From: Candidatus Cloacimonadota bacterium
GTDB taxonomy: Bacteria > Cloacimonadota > Cloacimonadia > Cloacimonadales > TCS61
Reading direction: 5' to 3'
DNA: 64,000 bases
NCBI GenBank assembly: GCA_021734835.1
Contig: JAIPIH010000005.1
Location: 82,002-146,001, forward strand
The notes beneath the pieces are model-generated. The model had not been told where the DNA came from. It ran no database searches and was given only the letters and a program-made list of their open reading frames with translations. The translations under genes and the position numbers were made by a program. Shown here one piece after another: positions 33,740 through 44,400 of this stretch (positions are counted from its first letter, which is position 1; each line of letters opens with the position of its first letter).

Positions 33740-36568
33740 TTATTTTAGAAGGAGCATTTTTTTGGTTGCTTCTGTTTTGCCGTTTAACTTCAAAGTGTAG
33801 AAATAAACACCAGAACTTACTGGATCATCAGATCTATCTCGTGCGTTCCAGATAACAGAATGTAAACCCGGTTCAAGATTATCATTATTCAAAGTGATGA
33901 TCTTTTGACCTTTAATACTGTAAATGGAAATTTCTACTATACCAGATTCTACAGTTGTAAAAGATATCATAGTTGTCGGATTAAACGGATTAGGGTGATT
34001 TCCGAGTAACTGATTAACCTGAACGATCTCAGTATCAGTTCCTACCATATTCACTGTAAGAGTTACCGGAATAATAGTAGTATTTCTATTATCAGAAATG
34101 TTGATATTTCCAGAGTATTCACCATTCTCTAATCCATCAGGATCGATTATTACACTAATAGTATCTATTTCGCCCTGTTCTACTTCTCCACTGAAAATAT
34201 CCAGATCCATCCAATCATCTGTATAATCCAGTTCAATAGAATAGATCCCCGTGCTTTCTCCGATATTTTCAATTGTAATTTCACTGGTTATAGTTTCATT
34301 AATAAAAGCTTCAAAAATTAATTCTTGCGGCTCTATTACTAATTCAGGTGGTTGAGGTGCTTCTGCCGGGAATGTGATGTAGTCTATCCAGGCACAATCC
34401 GATCCGCTGCTTACACTGCCGTCTTTCAGATATTTCCATTTGAAGATATGATTTCCACTGGAAACGTTATAACTATGATAACCCCAGTTAACTTCACCAT
34501 CCCAGCGTTCCTGCTCGATGTTATCTATATAGAACGCTAAATAATCCCAATTATCATTCTGATCTTCTTCACAAGAAATTTTCGCATAAAATGAGATCTG
34601 ATCATCTTCCTCAACATCAAACGTCAATAACAGTTCCGAGGTTTGACTATGAGTGATACTACCGGATTTTGCAGAATAACTACCTTCATATACTTCGTTT
34701 GACTGTACTGTCCAGTCAAGATTACCAGCAAAATCCCATGGAAATAGCGAGAAATCACCTGTTTCAAAATCTTCGTCAGCCGGAGCAGCAGTTGTGAAAC
34801 TCCAAATAGGACCCACAACACTTCCAAAATCATTGATAGCATTAATGCACCAATAATACTCAGTTTCGAAATCCAGTGCTTCAGCAATTTCGAAATAAGA
34901 TTCATCAACTGCGTCACCATTTACAAGATTTGAGGGTGGGTTATTAGTTCCGAAAAATACTTGATAAGATGTAGCTCCACCTCCATTCATCCAGCTCAAA
35001 TTAGTAGTAATAGAAACATTTTCCTGTTCATTTCCCGGAGTAGGATTAACAGGTTCATTAGGAGGTGTATTTGGCTCTGTAATCGCATTTATAGAATTAA
35101 GTGCATCAATCCTACCCGATCCGTAATTATTGTTTTTAGGATTTTGGGCAACTTCTACATTCTCTTCAATTATTTGATCGATCTGGGTTGGTGTAAGACT
35201 ATAATCTTTAGAAAGCATGAGTGCGATAATACCGGCAACAGCAGGTGTTGCCATAGAAGTTCCGCTCCAACCATCTTCATAGCCTGTGTTACTGTAATAA
35301 GCTAAAGATTTAATATTATCTCCAGGAGCTGAAATATCGGGACGGATCAAGCCCATCTCAGGACTATAGGTATAATCATTGTAAGGTGCGATAGCTTCCC
35401 AGGTTACCGGTCCGCGACTGGAAAAACCTGCTAAGTTGTCATTATAATCAGTAGCTCCGATACAAACGACTGAGGAAAATCCACCGGAAAGTGTTTGATC
35501 AGGATGAAGCCAGGGAGGAGGGCAGTCTCCGGGAGTTCTAACATTATCAGGGATCGGGTAGGAAAATTGCTGAGCACCTTCATTACCGGCAGCTACAGAA
35601 GCAAAAACTTCAGCAGCATAAACGTAATCCATGGCGTTTCTCCAAGATGCTCTGTCAGTACCCCAACTATGCTGCCAACCAAAAGACATACTTAACACAT
35701 CAGCTCCGTTGTCAACAGCAAATTCTACTCCACTCCAACATGCAGATTCCAAGCCTCCGCCAGACGAATCTAATAATTTTACACACATAACTGAAGCTTC
35801 AGGTGCCATTCCAGTTTGAGATCCGGCAGTTCCGTCTCCTGCTACTGTTCCGGCACAATGTGTACCATGACCATGATCATCCATAGGATTATCATCGTTA
35901 TTAACAAAATCGTACCCATGATTCGGATAATCCGGGTGCGACCATAGGTGATCATTCAAATCGACGTGATTATAGTTAACTCCTGTATCCAATACTGCAA
36001 CAATAACTCCGCTGCCGTCATAACCTTGAGACCAAACATCATCGGCATTGACTTTGAGTACATTCCAAGTGATTTCCCGACAATCTCTTTGTTCGTGCAG
36101 ATATTTCGATACATTTTTATTAACGGTCGGTGTTAAAAGAATATTTCTTTTTTCATCATAATCAATTGACCTGATATCTTCCCTTGTTGTCAAAATTTCG
36201 ATCGCATTTTTGGTCATTTCACAATTCACAACATTAACTATCCACAACTGCTTGATGTTCTTAACCTCTGAAGCTGTCTTCATTTCATTGAGAAAGCAAA
36301 TAAGATCAGATTGAGATGTTACACTGAATTCTTTTAAAGTAGAAGTTACATATTGTCTTTTATCCAGCTTTGCCAAACCTGAAGACTCAGATATCAATTT
36401 TTGCGGAGGATAAGTTTCTTCTAGAAAAATATTAACTTTAATAAATTCATTATCAGAAGAATCATTCATCTTCTCTGTTAACTGAGGAGTAATCATATTT
36501 GCAAACAGAATTGAACTAAGTAATCCGTAAACAAACACTAAAATAAACAAAACTACAATTTTTTTCAT
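33740..36568 (-). CDS. secreted subtilisin-like serine protease with C-terminal sorting domain
   Basis: The 942-residue protein has a signal peptide (1-23), an inhibitor-I9-like propeptide (~40-140) and a peptidase S8 domain (~165-490). The catalytic residues are Asp194 ('VLDTGV'), His234 ('HGHGTHCAG') and Ser438 ('SGTSMATP'), with oxyanion Asn329. A fibronectin-like module (~500-600), a jelly-roll-like module (~600-735) and an Ig-like module follow. The final ~85 residues form the sorting domain ('GNHPNPFNPTTMISF...SSGVYFYTL...KKMLLLK'). It is the last gene of a three-gene operon with two gingipain-like genes (14 bases from its neighbour) and ends in a strong terminator. It should act outside the cell or on its surface. 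Confidence 0.95.
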   Translation of the reverse strand: MKKIVVLFILVFVYGLLSSILFANMITPQLTEKMNDSSDNEFIKVNIFLEETYPPQKLISESSGLAKLDKRQYVTSTLKEFSVTSQSDLICFLNEMKTASEVKNIKQLWIVNVVNCEMTKNAIEILTTREDIRSIDYDEKRNILLTPTVNKNVSKYLHEQRDCREITWNVLKVNADDVWSQGYDGSGVIVAVLDTGVNYNHVDLNDHLWSHPDYPNHGYDFVNNDDNPMDDHGHGTHCAGTVAGDGTAGSQTGMAPEASVMCVKLLDSSGGGLESACWSGVEFAVDNGADVLSMSFGWQHSWGTDRASWRNAMDYVYAAEVFASVAAGNEGAQQFSYPIPDNVRTPGDCPPPWLHPDQTLSGGFSSVVCIGATDYNDNLAGFSSRGPVTWEAIAPYNDYTYSPEMGLIRPDISAPGDNIKSLAYYSNTGYEDGWSGTSMATPAVAGIIALMLSKDYSLTPTQIDQIIEENVEVAQNPKNNNYGSGRIDALNSINAITEPNTPPNEPVNPTPGNEQENVSITTNLSWMNGGGATSYQVFFGTNNPPSNLVNGDAVDESYFEIAEALDFETEYYWCINAINDFGSVVGPIWSFTTAAPADEDFETGDFSLFPWDFAGNLDWTVQSNEVYEGSYSAKSGSITHSQTSELLLTFDVEEDDQISFYAKISCEEDQNDNWDYLAFYIDNIEQERWDGEVNWGYHSYNVSSGNHIFKWKYLKDGSVSSGSDCAWIDYITFPAEAPQPPELVIEPQELIFEAFINETITSEITIENIGESTGIYSIELDYTDDWMDLDIFSGEVEQGEIDTISVIIDPDGLENGEYSGNINISDNRNTTIIPVTLTVNMVGTDTEIVQVNQLLGNHPNPFNPTTMISFTTVESGIVEISIYSIKGQKIITLNNDNLEPGLHSVIWNARDRSDDPVSSGVYFYTLKLNGKTEATKKMLLLK

Positions 36569-36582
36569 TAGGTTCTCCTTTT

Positions 36583-39500
36583 TTATTTGATCAAAATCAT
36601 TTTCTTTGCTTTTGCCGATTTATTAGAATTTAACTGATAAAAATAAACACCTGAACTTACTTTGCGATTCCTTTCATCCGTTCCATCCCAATAAGTGTAA
36701 TATTCACCTGTTTGTTTGAAATCATTTACAAGTGTTTTAACATACTGTCCGCTAGCATTATAAATTTTTATCGAGATCTTTCCGGCCTGAGGAACTTTGT
36801 AATCTATTTTAGTAAATGGGTTAAATGGGTTCGGATAATTTTGGCTAAGAGAGAGTTTTTCCACTGGCGGAATGTTAGCATAGACCTCCATAGTTATCGG
36901 AATATTAAGGATTTGACCAATATCGGTAGTTATTTTGATAACTGCTACGTAGATATCTGGAGTTAAATCATCACTGCAGAAAGTTATTGTATTATAAACA
37001 ATTCCGCCTGATGGGATAATGCCGGATGGATTTTCAAGTGAAAGCCAGTTAACTGGGGAATCAACTATTGTAAAAAGTTGCGAAGTATTTTTCACGCTGC
37101 CATCAATTTCACTAATTCTCAAGATACAATATTCTGAAGGTGGTCCTGGCACATTATATACATAGGAGCCAGTATTAGAGGCATTTTCCTCCAACAAATT
37201 CCAGGAGAATCCATTATTTGTAGAAATTTCAATTTTCACATTATCATAAATTCCGGTCTCTTGCCAGCGTATTGTATCTATTGTTCCATAGGATAATATA
37301 GTGTTCTGATTTGGATGTGTGATATTAAAAGCAGAAATACAAAAAACACTGTCAGAGACATCATAAACGCTATTATCGAGAGTTGATACCTTAATTATAC
37401 AATCATCCGAAAGCGGTCCGTCAAAAATATAAGGGAATGCTCCGTTGTTATCTGCTGATGCGGCAATAGTTTCCAAATCTTGTCCACCTTGTCTTGATAA
37501 AAGGAGTTTTACAAATTCCGCATTTCCATATTTATCCCATTTTATCGTATCTTGAAGAGATGGAACTACTGTCTCTCCACCATTTGGATAAGTTATCCAG
37601 AAATAATTATCAGTTGTAGGATTTACTACGAAAGAGCCGCTAACCTGGTGGGGAGCCTCTCCGGACCCATCACCTTGAATAGCCCAAGCAATGTTCACAG
37701 GTGATACTTGTTCTTCATCTATTGTAACATTAACTATAATCGCAACAGCAAATGTTGGAGCAATACTAACTCCGGGTTGATATCCCCAACTGACTTCCGC
37801 ACCATCTCCGGTCTCGTTATTCCAGCTTAAATCTGAAACATCTGAAGCGCTGTTAACATGGAATCCGGGTGGAAAATCTATTGTAATACCGTTTACTGCT
37901 TCTCCATCAATATCGTTGTGGATAAGATAGAAAAGAAAATTCATCGGTTCGATCGGGATGTATGTATTAGTCATATTAAAGATCATAGTATTCGCGATAC
38001 TTCTGGAAAATTCTTCATTAAACTCAAGTTGTGCTCCTGTCGGTATTTTAGCAAAATGAGAAATCTCCGCAGAATACGAAATCTCAGAAGATCCTAACGA
38101 ATTGGAGATCATCATATCTGCCGAGAAAGTGGAATCCGAAGGAACAGAAAAAATAAAATTATCAGGTAGAATACTGATGAAAGGCAGATCGTATTGTCCA
38201 TTTTGATAGAATATTATAGCTGTTTCACTCTGTAGCTGATGAACTGTAGTGGGATATACGTCAGCAAAAGTGATCAATAAACCTTCATTTTGTTGGAAGT
38301 TTTCCAAACCTACAGTAGCAAAATTGTCTTCCTGGTCGGTATTGTGTATTTCTTTATATTGGAATTTGATAAGTTTTTTTTTAGTTGGTGTAAAATAGTA
38401 TTCCGGATCATAAAGTATAACCTGGAAAATCTCAGCGTCGCCATTATGAAGATTTACAAAATCCGACCATTCAATGATCATATAATTATTGTCTTCATCA
38501 TATTTCACATATATTCTACCATCCTCTAAGTTATCCCAAAAAGGTGCTATCATTCCTGACGGCCCCACACCTGAAGGGATATTGCGATTCCGATGAAAAA
38601 CCAGCGGTGTGGTCGCCACGGAGATATATCCTTCGGAACAAATGGAAATTTGGTCATAAAAAGTACCAAAGTAGTTAAATTGGAAAGGTAGCGGAATAAC
38701 TTTAGTAAAGCCGTCTGGGATGGTATGATCGGAATCAAGTTGTAGACCGTCACCACCATAATTCGGATCTATCTCAATCCAGTTATATTCTGGTATCTCA
38801 AAATCACCATTATCGGATGATTCAACTGCATAGTAACCATTTAAGGAATATGTTATGCTAGTGGAATCAATTATTCCAATTGGAATTTCGAAATTAAGTT
38901 GTTGTAAAGTTTCGCCATCATCTGTGATATCCAGGTTGAATTGACCTATTTCTCCGGAATTAACATTTCCCGGAAAAACTGTAAAAAATCCCAACGCAGA
39001 TTCTTGTTGCTGGATATCAGTAAAATTGCAGGCAGAATTTATGACCTCCACATTATCATTTGTGCAGGTTAGAAGCGCTTCAAAATCTCCACTTGGAAAG
39101 TTGCCGATATTTGTCAGCTGAATTGCCATATCTGTTTCTTGATTTTGGATAAGACAATTAGATTCATTTTGTATAATAATATCTGATACTGATAACTTGG
39201 GGGATATGATTTCAGACTGAATCAGAAATTCATGTTCATTTTCGTTCGAGACAACTTCCAAGAAAAGGTTGATCTCAGTACCATCCGACCAAGATGGCGA
39301 TAGCTGTAAATTGATCTGATCTGATAAACTTTGTCCGGTTTCCAGTAAGTCAACATTGATAGTGCTGTTTGAAATGTTAATATGATCATCAGAACAAACG
39401 AAAGTTAAAATTAAATTTTCATAAGTTGCTTGGCTGATATTTGTGATAGTAAAATATAAATTTACTATGCTTCCTGAAATTAATTGCTCGGAAAAATAAT

Positions 39501-41460
39501 AGTCTTCTAAGATAATATCTGTCTCAGATGAAATCATCAGATTACCAGATTCAGGTATATAGCCGTAATTTGAGGCTGTAATTTCATAAGATCCTTCCGG
39601 AAGATCTATCGGGATCACAGCTAAACCTTCTGTATCGGTTATTCCGGTGGTTATCAGGCTGTCCTCTGATGTTAAAGCAATAGTAAATCCAGAAGGATCA
39701 TCGGCAGATGTTTCCACTCTAATTTCAATAAAATTTTCTGAGCTTGTGATCTGAGTATTATAAACGACATCTATTTCTTTGGGAATATCAGTAAAAATTT
39801 GAAGTCCCGGATCACCCAGGAGATTATAAACATAAAAATAAAATTGATCCGAATTCAGAGAATTTCCCCAGCTATGAGAATTTGGGTAATTATTATATAG
39901 TTCCATTTTACCACGTAACAACATTTCTCCACAGCGGAATAGTCCTTCCTGTGTAATTCCCTGATAAACACCAATAGCATAAGCATTATTAAACCAGGTT
40001 TTTGTATCATGTTCACTCGGGCCAATAAATCCGATGGCTCCCCGAGGAACTGCAGGACTACCGCTTAAAACCCATTTTTCACCAAAACTAGAAGCTGCTT
40101 GCTCGGTAGCAAAATCACCGCCGCCACAAGTTATACTGGTTATCATAGGAAGCATGAAGCCATTATCCAATAGATCAATATCCTCGAGAGTGAACATTGA
40201 GCCGTTCGAACCTCCCCAGTTAGTAGGTGAACCGGTTCCGCGGTAACAAACAAAAGATTCCCCAGCACTAATACTGCTTGCCAGCTGAGTTTGTCCCTGC
40301 TGCCAGGGAGCGATAAATGTATCTACCACAGAATATTCAAAGTTTAACAGTTTATTGCGTATTTCCATCAGAGTCTCGCGTTGAGAATAACCATTCCAAT
40401 CTTGTACAAAACCAACCATTAAGGCACGATTCTGCCACTGGATCTCTGTGAAGGGATTTTGTTCATAGTTGATAATTTTTGAAATTATGGTTTGAAGTTC
40501 AGACTGACTTTGCACAGAAATCCTACCCAACAAAATATCAGGAAAATAGTCATCTCCTGCAAGTAAAGTGTAATTATGATCTGTGACATTCCAGGGCGAT
40601 AAATAACCTTCAACATAAAAAGCCGGGCATTGATAATTCCCGGAGACATCACCAACCAGAACTACAAATTCAGGTGGAATATCCCAGGAGTCGTAAGCAT
40701 CCTGTAAATAGGCTTTAATTTCATCTGCAGTTGATCCAGTTTCGCTGAGTAAAGCAAGTTTGGTATTGAAACCTAATTTCTCTTTCCAGCGGAGTAAAGG
40801 CTGTAAAACTGCAGCCGCATTATCAGGTGCAATAAACAGATAACTCCCTCCCTGAAAAGTTCTGTTTGCGGAAGTACCAAATATTTTTTCCGAAGTTAAT
40901 TTTGTAAAAATTGAATTTACCGGCTGCACGATCAGAGGATTTCTGGTATCGGAATTCTCGATTGTAAACTCAAATTCGATATCTTTTATCAAGCGGATTT
41001 CATTTCTGGCCGGATTATATTGAATAGGGGAGATAGTGATTTGAGAAAATCTAATTTCCCGCATTATTGCAGGTTTGCCAATATTTATAATGTTCTTCGG
41101 AAACCACTCATCTCTAGTATAAACATCTTCCTGCTCAGTATTAAAACTTAGTGCAAGTTTATTCGGAATCGTAAAACTATCGTAGCTGAAATCGGTTTTT
41201 ACACACTTGTAATTACCGATTGACGGTAGCGAAACCAGTTTTGTGTAAACAGGCAATGTGAAAAATTCAGATAACGGATTATTAAGGCAGTCATCAATGA
41301 AGACCTGATCGTAAGGCTCATTATTAATATCTTTGGTTACTAATTCTTTTACATTAAAATCCCCTGAGATAAAAAGGGAATTATTAACTTTAGCCAATTC
41401 TAAGCCATTGAGTAATACAAAAAATCCGCTTAAGAAGAAAATGGCAATGAACTTCCTCAT
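36583..41460 (-). CDS. gingipain-like (C25) secreted protein, long paralog, catalytic His replaced
   Basis: The 1625-residue protein has a signal peptide (1-19), a C25-type propeptide (~20-195) and a gingipain-like domain (~205-560). CARDB/Ig-like modules follow (~570-870), then a module shared with the paralog (~880-1110, 'PFQFNYFGTFYDQISICSEGYIS' in part) and an insertion. The insertion contains two Kre9/KNH-like repeats (~1290-1500, 'ITYPNGGETV' and 'ITHPNQNTIL'). The end is the sorting domain 'SGVYFYQLNSNKSAKAKKMILIK' (read as two parts). The nucleophile Cys445 in 'ITCGGGDF' is kept, but the site of gingipain His211, in a 'YxGHGS' motif, reads 'YRGTGS' with Thr409. It may be a pseudo-peptidase or use another base. 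It is the middle gene of the operon, 10 bases after the paralog. Confidence 0.88.
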   Translation of the reverse strand: MRKFIAIFFLSGFFVLLNGLELAKVNNSLFISGDFNVKELVTKDINNEPYDQVFIDDCLNNPLSEFFTLPVYTKLVSLPSIGNYKCVKTDFSYDSFTIPNKLALSFNTEQEDVYTRDEWFPKNIINIGKPAIMREIRFSQITISPIQYNPARNEIRLIKDIEFEFTIENSDTRNPLIVQPVNSIFTKLTSEKIFGTSANRTFQGGSYLFIAPDNAAAVLQPLLRWKEKLGFNTKLALLSETGSTADEIKAYLQDAYDSWDIPPEFVVLVGDVSGNYQCPAFYVEGYLSPWNVTDHNYTLLAGDDYFPDILLGRISVQSQSELQTIISKIINYEQNPFTEIQWQNRALMVGFVQDWNGYSQRETLMEIRNKLLNFEYSVVDTFIAPWQQGQTQLASSISAGESFVCYRGTGSPTNWGGSNGSMFTLEDIDLLDNGFMLPMITSITCGGGDFATEQAASSFGEKWVLSGSPAVPRGAIGFIGPSEHDTKTWFNNAYAIGVYQGITQEGLFRCGEMLLRGKMELYNNYPNSHSWGNSLNSDQFYFYVYNLLGDPGLQIFTDIPKEIDVVYNTQITSSENFIEIRVETSADDPSGFTIALTSEDSLITTGITDTEGLAVIPIDLPEGSYEITASNYGYIPESGNLMISSETDIILEDYYFSEQLISGSIVNLYFTITNISQATYENLILTFVCSDDHINISNSTINVDLLETGQSLSDQINLQLSPSWSDGTEINLFLEVVSNENEHEFLIQSEIISPKLSVSDIIIQNESNCLIQNQETDMAIQLTNIGNFPSGDFEALLTCTNDNVEVINSACNFTDIQQQESALGFFTVFPGNVNSGEIGQFNLDITDDGETLQQLNFEIPIGIIDSTSITYSLNGYYAVESSDNGDFEIPEYNWIEIDPNYGGDGLQLDSDHTIPDGFTKVIPLPFQFNYFGTFYDQISICSEGYISVATTPLVFHRNRNIPSGVGPSGMIAPFWDNLEDGRIYVKYDEDNNYMIIEWSDFVNLHNGDAEIFQVILYDPEYYFTPTKKKLIKFQYKEIHNTDQEDNFATVGLENFQQNEGLLITFADVYPTTVHQLQSETAIIFYQNGQYDLPFISILPDNFIFSVPSDSTFSADMMISNSLGSSEISYSAEISHFAKIPTGAQLEFNEEFSRSIANTMIFNMTNTYIPIEPMNFLFYLIHNDIDGEAVNGITIDFPPGFHVNSASDVSDLSWNNETGDGAEVSWGYQPGVSIAPTFAVAIIVNVTIDEEQVSPVNIAWAIQGDGSGEAPHQVSGSFVVNPTTDNYFWITYPNGGETVVPSLQDTIKWDKYGNAEFVKLLLSRQGGQDLETIAASADNNGAFPYIFDGPLSDDCIIKVSTLDNSVYDVSDSVFCISAFNITHPNQNTILSYGTIDTIRWQETGIYDNVKIEISTNNGFSWNLLEENASNTGSYVYNVPGPPSEYCILRISEIDGSVKNTSQLFTIVDSPVNWLSLENPSGIIPSGGIVYNTITFCSDDLTPDIYVAVIKITTDIGQILNIPITMEVYANIPPVEKLSLSQNYPNPFNPFTKIDYKVPQAGKISIKIYNASGQYVKTLVNDFKQTGEYYTYWDGTDERNRKVSSGVYFYQLNSNKSAKAKKMILIK

Positions 41461-41470
41461 TAATATTTAC

Positions 41471-44400
41471 CTATTTGATCAATATGCATTTTCGTGTATC
41501 AAAAGTTTTATTGTCTATCACAAGTTGATAAAAATAAACTCCGGATGATACTTGATCACCAGTTTTATCATCTCCGTTCCAAACTACACTTTCTGTAAAT
41601 CCACCGCTAGTTTTAAGATCAAATTCTCTGACTTTCTGCCCTTTGATATTATAAATTATCAATTCAGCATTATCAATATCGGTTGAATTCAATTCAAAGG
41701 AAATTGTGGTAGTGGGATTGAAAGGATTGGGATAATTTTGCAGTAATTTGGGAGCATTGCTTAGAGTAATATCATCTGAGGAAACCTGAGAACTGCTATT
41801 AGTTGTGAATAAAATAGATGTTTCTGAACTTATCTCATGAGCAGTTACAGGATAGATATCAGCAAAAGTAATTAGCAGTCCCGATGTTTGAGTTTCATTT
41901 TCAATTCCGATCGTAGCATAATTATCAGCCTGATCATTATTATAAATTTGTTTATATTGGAATAAAATATCTCCGTCTCCGGTAATTGTAGGATATTGCA
42001 CAGGATCATAAAAGATCACTTGAAAAGTTTCATAGGAGTAACTTTGATAATTTCTGCAATTAGACCACTCTACTATAAAAACATCCTCACTGTCGTCAAA
42101 ATGTGAATAAATGTTTCCATTGATGAGATTATCCCAAAATGGTGCTATCATGGCTGCCGGTCCTACCCCAGAAGGGATATTTTTATTTCTAAAAAATACT
42201 TGATCATAATCTCCCATTGCGATCCAACCATTCGAGCAAATGGATATTTCATTATAAGTTAAGCCGAAATATTGGAATTCAAAAGGAAGCTCAATTGTCT
42301 TTGTAAAGCCGTCATTACCTGTTACATGTCCGCCGGAAACAAGATTTCCATCTCCACCATAGGTTGGATCTATTTCATACCAATTGTAATCGGGTGCTGT
42401 GAAATTACCTGTATCCGAGGATTCGATGGCAATATACCCATAATCGCTGAAAGTAGGACTTTCTTCGCTAATTATTCCAATTGGATAAGAATACAAGATT
42501 TCCTGGTAAATGTCAGATCCGTTTGAAACCAAGAGTTTGAATTTTGCTAGTTCACCGGAGATCACATCAGCAACTTCAATTTCAAAAGGATTACTTATCC
42601 AGCCATTTTGTCCTGCATTAAGAGATAAGCATTGAACTTCACCTGTGATCACTTCAAAGTTTGGAGACAATGATAACAATTGTATTGTCGTTTCGTCTGC
42701 AGTCAACGATCCGGTATTCAAAAATTCAAAATCCAGGCTGGAGATCGTATTTTGCAGAAGGTAACCATTTGGTTCGATTACCATTATCTCAGAAACTGTA
42801 AAAAGTGGTGAGAGCAATCCAATTGGCATAAAGAAAGAGCTTATACCCAGATCAGATGTAAGATTCAAAAAGATATCTCCCCTTAATCCATCAATCCATG
42901 AATTATCCAGCTCAATTTCAAAATCACAGGTAAAAGTTTCACCTGCCGGCAATGATGAGAGGAAATTATCACCGCTGATGATGGTTATCAAATCGTTCTC
43001 AGAAATTAATTCAAGTTGTAATTCATTAACTTGTTCCGAAGCCAGGTTGCGGACTGTAGCTGTGATCGTAACAATTTGTCCTGGAGCTGTATCCGAATAA
43101 TTATAATCTTCCAACGTTACAATAGCTGAATCAACGACATTCATTTCATAAGTAACAGGTACGAACATATATTTTGAAGCAGTTATTTCATAAATACCTG
43201 CTTCTAAGTTAATAGGAATAATAGCGTTACCGGAAGCAGTTGTAGTGCCGATAGTGATCAAGCTGTCAGAATTAGTTACCGCAACAGTATAGCTTGATTT
43301 ATCCAATTCGGAAGATTCGATCTGAATACTCAGGTGATTCGAGTTTGCTGGGATTTCATCCGGAAAAGTCATGTCAAAGACATCTGGCACATCTGTGAGA
43401 ACCTGCAAACCGGGATCGCCTAAAAGATTATAAACATAAAAGTAAAATTGATCAGAATTTAAAGAATTACCCCAACCGTGGCATTCCGGGAAATTGTTAT
43501 AAAGTTCCATTTTCCCACGTAGCATCATTTCACCGCATCTGGTAATTCCCTCTTGCGTTATGCCTTGATAGATACCCATATCATTCGTATTGTTAAACCA
43601 GGTTTTAGTATCTATTTCACTGGGACCGATAAAGCCTATTGCGCCTTTCGGATCGGATGGGGAACCGGCTGTAAGCCATTTTTCTCCAAAACATGTAGGA
43701 TAACTATTATCAGCAAAATTTCCCCCTCCGCAAGTGATACTGGTAACCATTGGTAATTTAAAACCGTTTGTTAAGGTTCCGATGGAATAAACATCAAAAA
43801 GCGGTCCATAATTTCCCCACCAATATCCGGGACCACCGGCACCGCGGTAGTTCAAAAATGTGTAACCGCTGCTGATCATATTTGCTAAAATATTTGTACC
43901 ACTTTGGTAAGGAGAAATGAAAGTATCTACAACAGCAAATTCAAAATTCAATAATTTATCTCGAACTTCCATAACAGTTTCTCGGGCAGAATAATACTCC
44001 ATCCATTCATCTACATAACTCATCATCAGAGCTTTATTTTGCCAATTTCCTGAGATCAAGGGATTCCTTTCGTAATTGATTATTTTACTGATAATGGTAT
44101 TTAATTCTAAAGTGGAACGAGCAGATAATCGACCGACAAAAACATCGGGAAAATAGTCATCACCCTCTAATAGTGAGTAATTATGGTCACTGACATCCCA
44201 AGGTGTGTAATAGCCTTCTACGTAAAAAGATGGTATGGTGATCGCTCCATCCACGTCTCCAATTAAAATCACATATTGTGGAGGAACTTCCCAATTATGA
44301 TAAGCATCAAAAATAAAATCTTTTATATTATCAGCGGTAGGGCCGGTCTCCGATAACGTAGCTACAACTGTTTTATAACCCAATTTCTCTTTCCAACGAA

